From JASFTV01 sp050050615 (GTDB lineage Bacteria; Desulfobacterota; DSM-4660; Desulfatiglandales; HGW-15), in contig JASFTV010000144.1 of assembly GCA_050050615.1 (NCBI GenBank), forward strand, positions 1-8,402: DNA of 8,402 bases. Reading direction: 5' to 3'. This document shows positions 6,131 through 8,402 of this stretch, in pieces. Each line of letters begins with the position of its first letter. Position 1 is the stretch's first letter. The notes beneath the pieces were generated by a model. That model was not told the DNA's origin. It did no database searches and saw nothing but the letters and a program-made list of their open reading frames with translations. Made by a program: the position numbers and the translations under genes.

Positions 6131-6181
6131 AAAAATAAACGCCCGCTCATCCCAGAATGGGTCTGCTGAGAGGGAGCGGGC
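6131..6181 (-). terminator. Intrinsic-terminator-like hairpin
   Basis: On the minus strand GCCCGCTC (6181-6174) pairs perfectly with GAGCGGGC (6148-6141) and GTTTATTTTT (6140-6131) follows directly. A GC-rich stem plus U-tract is the standard intrinsic-terminator layout. The loop is long (25 nt) but contains a small CCCA-TTC-TGGG stem. No T-run follows on the plus strand, so the signal is directional. Confidence 0.6.
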
Positions 6182-6248
6182 TAGAGAACATCATAATCAC
6201 CATCTCATTAGCAGGAGTTAAACATACTGCAAGCCGAAGCAACGGATT
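6131..6248 (-). ncRNA. Candidate small RNA or attenuated leader
   Basis: A well-formed promoter (6255-6283) would start transcription near 6248 on the minus strand. About 110 nt later the terminator-like hairpin with its U-tract ends at 6131. The product would be a roughly 118-nt RNA with no good open frame; the longest, 18 codons, has no ribosome-binding site. Alternatively this is the attenuated leader of the HTH-like/zinc-ribbon genes, whose first start codon is at 5919. The sequence alone cannot separate the two, and I do not recognise a known RNA family. Confidence 0.35.
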
Positions 6249-6254
6249 TTAGGA

Positions 6255-6283
6255 AGTCTAGAAAAAGGGATGGGTGATGTCAA
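6255..6283 (-). promoter_or_regulatory. Sigma70-type promoter
   Basis: On the minus strand a perfect TTGACA (6283-6278) is followed after exactly 17 nt by TAGACT (6260-6255), which matches four of six positions of the -10 consensus including T1, A2 and T6. It is the best promoter I see in the window. A 17-bp palindrome lies 7 nt upstream of the -35 box. Confidence 0.55.
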
Positions 6284-6290
6284 TGAAAAA

Positions 6291-6307
6291 ATTGCATATT
6301 ATGCAAT
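6291..6307. promoter_or_regulatory. Perfect 17-bp palindrome, possible operator
   Basis: ATTGCATA and TATGCAAT flank a single central T. The centre at 6299 is about 50 bp upstream of the predicted start point of the minus-strand promoter, a typical place for an activator or regulator dimer. The HTH-like protein encoded downstream is an obvious but unproven candidate to bind it. Confidence 0.5.
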
Positions 6308-6380
6308 GCGCGTGTTATCTCTCGCAGAGCATTTACCTCGCCACCCCGGTAAGATAACGCCCTACCTGCGGGCCGAGAAG

Positions 6381-6443
6381 GGCAGCCCCACAAAGACCGG
6401 CGCGGACATTTGATGATCAGCCAAGATGCGTTGGCGGGCTGCC
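6381..6443. repeat. Long-range inverted repeat, possible structured element
   Basis: GGCAGCCC (6381-6388) is the exact reverse complement of GGGCTGCC (6436-6443). Inside it CCGGCGC can pair with GCGTTGG if two G-U pairs are allowed in RNA, giving a two-part stem with a loop of about 24 nt. No T-run follows. It could be an RNA structure or just one more dispersed palindrome. Confidence 0.35.
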
Positions 6444-6450
6444 ATACACT

Positions 6451-6690
6451 AAATCCCTCCCGGCCTCCCTTTACGAAAGGGAGGAGAGTCTGAAGACCGA
6501 ATTTTCGACACGGACCAGGGGGCCCTGCTGGAAATCCCTCCCGACCTCCTCCTTCGATAAACTCCCTTCGATGATACTCCCTTCGACCTTGCTCCCTTCG
6601 ACGCTGCTCAGGGTCTGCGACAGGGTCTTCGACACGGCCGGGGGCAGGACGATTCGCTTTACGAAAGGGAGGAGAAGAGCCTGCTCCCCC
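6451..6690. repeat. Family E repeat, expanded copy
   Basis: This matches the 165-480 repeat in order: the hairpin (6464-6484), the CCGAATTTTCG segment, CAGGG-GG-CCCTG, and the CCCTTCGA sub-repeats. The spacing between successive TTTACGAAAGGGAGG motifs (6470 and 6658) is 188 bp instead of 149. The extra 39 bp lie in additional CTTCGA-type sub-repeats, so the unit appears to have grown by slippage. Minus-strand frames here, such as 6471-6749, are repeat artefacts. Confidence 0.85.
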
Positions 6691-6887
6691 AGAGGCCCAC
6701 GATGTAAATCCAGCGTGAGCCCGGTTTTGCCGGAGCCTTGGCCGAGCACCCTAAGAGAAAAATAGGCGCGCAGACGGGACGGCGGGCGGTAAAATGAGAA
6801 AGATGTTGGGAGGCTTCCCTTGCATCAGAAGGAATGGTCCTTAACTTCTTGGCAATAGAGTCGCTGGAGAAAGGTGGTGGCGTGGTT

Positions 6888-7676
6888 ATGAAAAAATCTA
6901 TTGCAATATTTTTTGCGGTGTTGTTGGTATTTGCGGCCACGGCTCAGGCGAAAGTCCTGACCAAGTCCGTGCCGTATCAACATAATGGTATGCAGCTCGA
7001 AGGCTTTCTTGCCTACGACGATTCCATAAAGGGAAAACGCCCCGGGATCCTTGTTGTCCACGAATGGTGGGGGCTGAATGACTATGCTCGCGGCCGTGCT
7101 GAACAATTGGCGGCCATGGGTTATGTGGCCTTTGCCCTGGACATGTACGGTGTCGGGAAGGTGACCGGGCATGCGGACCAGGCGGGTGCCTGGATGAAGC
7201 AGATCACTCAAAATCTGGATTTATGGCGCAGTCGGGCCATGGCAGGGATGAGAATCCTTACAGAAGAGCCCACCGTCGATCAGACCCGCATCGCTGCGAT
7301 CGGATACTGCTTTGGTGGAGCCACGGTCCAGCAGATCGCTTACAGTGGCGCTGATGTCAGGGGCGTGGTCAGCTTTCACGGTTCACCGATCCTTCCGCCT
7401 GAGAATGCAGGGAACGTGGTCAAGGCGAAGATTCTAATCTGCCACGGTGGGAACGACCCGTTTGTGAAAGATGCGCATCTCCAGAACTACCTTGCAGAGA
7501 TGCGTGAGTCCGGACTCGATTGGCAGATGGTTATTTACGGGGGAGCAAAACACAGCTTCACCAATCCCGATGCGGACAAAGCGGGCATGGATGCGCTGAA
7601 GTACGACAAGGCGGCTGACCAGCGCTCGTGGTCGGATATGAAAGCCTTTTTCGACGAGATATTTGGTGCGAGGTAA
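6888..7676 (+). CDS. Exported dienelactone hydrolase family protein
   Basis: A 262-residue alpha/beta hydrolase of the dienelactone hydrolase family. The Cys-Asp-His triad is visible: Cys141 in GYCFGGA, Asp190 in HGGNDPFV and His222 in GGAKHSFTNP. The VVHEWWGLNDYARGRAEQLA segment (about 56-75) matches the family's active-site glutamate region. Residues 1-21 (MKKSIAIFFAVLLVFAATAQA) are a Sec signal peptide with an AQA cleavage site, so it acts in the periplasm or outside, unlike the cytoplasmic enzymes of chloroaromatic degradation. I start it at ATG 6888, preceded by AAGGTGG; the frame is open to 6834 but an earlier start would bury the signal peptide. No catechol-pathway genes are nearby, so a general esterase role is as likely as lactone hydrolysis. 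It is the only plus-strand gene in the window. Confidence 0.94.
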   Translation: MKKSIAIFFAVLLVFAATAQAKVLTKSVPYQHNGMQLEGFLAYDDSIKGKRPGILVVHEWWGLNDYARGRAEQLAAMGYVAFALDMYGVGKVTGHADQAGAWMKQITQNLDLWRSRAMAGMRILTEEPTVDQTRIAAIGYCFGGATVQQIAYSGADVRGVVSFHGSPILPPENAGNVVKAKILICHGGNDPFVKDAHLQNYLAEMRESGLDWQMVIYGGAKHSFTNPDADKAGMDALKYDKAADQRSWSDMKAFFDEIFGAR

Positions 7677-7711
7677 ATCCAGCAGGACGCGGATTAACGC
7701 GGTTATACCAT

Positions 7712-7830
7712 AGTGAAATGGTGCAGCTGGGGCTGCCCCCAGTGAAATATGCTCCACATTTCACGGGGTAAAAATTTCACGGGGCAAGCATTTGTCACTT
7801 GTCCCCCATGAAATGGTACAACTGGAAAAG
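7712..7830. repeat. Family A palindromic repeat, copy 3 plus a partial unit
   Basis: From GTGAAAT at 7713 to ATTTCAC ending at 7780 the copy has the same 68-bp length as copies 1 and 2 and nearly the same sequence, with the CTGGGG-CTGC-CCCCAG arm. Its right end reads ATTTCACGGGG instead of ATTTCACCGGG. A partial second unit starts with ATGAAAT at 7808, again 95 bp after the first. It fills most of the gap 7677-7863 between the convergent dienelactone-hydrolase and helicase genes. No clear terminator is seen there. Confidence 0.88.
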
Positions 7831-7863
7831 CGGGGACATTCTTGAATTCTTTGACATTGTGAC

Positions 7864-8402
7864 TCAAATCAATTCAGCCAGTGTCGAGTCTTTCCTAATC
7901 ACCGCTTCTACCTCAACGATGCGCAAGATGCTCAAAGCCCTGGAAACTGCGATGTGCATCCGAGTCTCATAGAGGTTTGGCACGAGTCGAAGATCGGTCA
8001 CGATCACCACCGGTCGCTCCAGACCCTTAAAGCGCAGAAATGTGTCACAGATGATCTGAGAGCCGGCATCATTGGCAGTGGCAAGAACTACCTTGTGTCC
8101 GCCCAGCGCCTCGTTGTGACATATGTTCTCCTTGACGCCTTTGCCACGCACCGAGATAACAGCAATATCCCAAGGCTGGAGCCCTTCTCCCAAAAGTGCG
8201 CTGATCTCCTTTCCGACCTTCTGACGTACCCTCTTCTCCGAGCAGGTGACCACGCGGATGGTATCTTCCCTGACACCTCTCTTGAGGAGTTCGTGATCTG
8301 GTTGGCACCGCCCGGCATAGCAGTCAGTGAGGTTCTGGATTTCTGGAGGGCAACGGTATGGCTTGCTGAATCCCACCACGAACGACTCCCGCTCAATGTC
8401 TT
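7864..8402 (-). CDS. UvrD-like superfamily I helicase, C-terminal part
   Basis: 178 residues are visible; the frame is open through the window's right edge, so the N-terminal part with the ATP-binding Walker A motif lies outside. Three segments fit the second RecA domain of UvrD/Rep-type helicases. KPYRCPPEIQNL resembles motif IV. TFLRFKGLERPVVIVTDL resembles motif V, in the FKGLE form typical of NERD-linked and other small SF1 helicases. MHIAVSRALSILRIV resembles motif VI, with the arginine in SRA. A strand-rich stretch lies between them (VAVIS, HKVVLATAND). The protein ends soon after motif VI, as expected for such helicases. It would unwind DNA with ATP. The GTG at 8379 is internal, not a start. 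It converges with the dienelactone-hydrolase gene. Confidence 0.82.
   Translation of the reverse strand, partial: DIERESFVVGFSKPYRCPPEIQNLTDCYAGRCQPDHELLKRGVREDTIRVVTCSEKRVRQKVGKEISALLGEGLQPWDIAVISVRGKGVKENICHNEALGGHKVVLATANDAGSQIICDTFLRFKGLERPVVIVTDLRLVPNLYETRMHIAVSRALSILRIVEVEAVIRKDSTLAELI

Larger units (their letters stand above)
5920..6887. other. Long gene-free interval rich in structured elements
   Basis: Nearly 1 kb without a convincing gene on either strand. In order it holds the motif TATCTCTCGCAGA (5923), GGACGCGGATTAA (6045-6057, repeated at 7685-7697), a GC-rich hairpin (6100-6118), a terminator-like hairpin (6131-6181), a promoter (6255-6283), a perfect 17-bp palindrome (6291-6307), another TATCTCTCGCAGA (6316-6328), a long-range inverted repeat (6381-6443) and family E (6451-6690). 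Short open frames at 5985-6221 and 6571-6765 have no start signals and are low-complexity or repeat-derived. Confidence 0.6.

Noticed and set aside
6284..6358. Short plus-strand open frame starting MKKLHIMQCACYLSQ
   Set aside because: About 24 codons, crossing both the palindrome and a dispersed repeat motif, with a promoter pointing the other way.
6045..7697. Shared GGACGCGGATTAA at 6045 and 7685
   Set aside because: Only two 13-bp matches in the window; it resembles common intergenic repeats but is too little to define an element here.

Overview
The window looks like chromosomal DNA of a free-living anaerobic bacterium, probably a Desulfobacterota-type (deltaproteobacterial) lineage. That guess rests on a flavoredoxin-like protein, several short proteins of unknown function of a style I associate with such genomes, moderate GC content and many dispersed palindromic intergenic repeats. 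No rRNA, tRNA or marker gene fixes the taxonomy. Only about 65% of the window is coding by my gene calls, which is low for a bacterium. The gaps are filled by at least three repeat families.

Layout, left to right. (1) 1-98: the 5' end of a minus-strand gene for an exported protein. (2) 165-480: two tandem 149-bp units of a hairpin-rich repeat (family E). (3) 510-959: a four-helix membrane protein, and 1056-1790: an exported protein whose N-terminus and ribosome-binding region resemble the partial gene at 1-98. (4) 2071-3504: an amidase-signature amidase, bounded on both sides by near-identical, same-orientation copies of a palindromic repeat of 95-bp period (family A). (5) 3777-4274: a flavoredoxin-like FMN protein. 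(6) 4486-4827: a small conserved-looking protein with a winged-helix-like core. (7) 5494-5919 and 5329-5484: a helix-turn-helix-like protein followed 9 nt later by a 51-residue double zinc-ribbon protein. (8) 5920-6887: almost 1 kb without a gene, holding a minus-strand promoter, an intrinsic-terminator-like hairpin and a 17-bp palindrome (a candidate small RNA or attenuated leader), then family E again. (9) 6888-7676: an exported dienelactone-hydrolase-family enzyme, the only plus-strand gene. (10) 7712-7830: a third family A copy. (11) 7864-8402: the C-terminal part of a UvrD-like superfamily I helicase that runs off the window.

The genes do not form a recognisable pathway. The clearest functional pair is the HTH protein with the zinc-ribbon protein. 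Amidase, FMN protein and dienelactone hydrolase are typical scattered accessory enzymes. I found no defence system, CRISPR array or intact transposase. The most notable material is non-coding: family A with structure-conserving changes, the amidase between two direct repeats, the candidate small RNA and a G-quadruplex motif.
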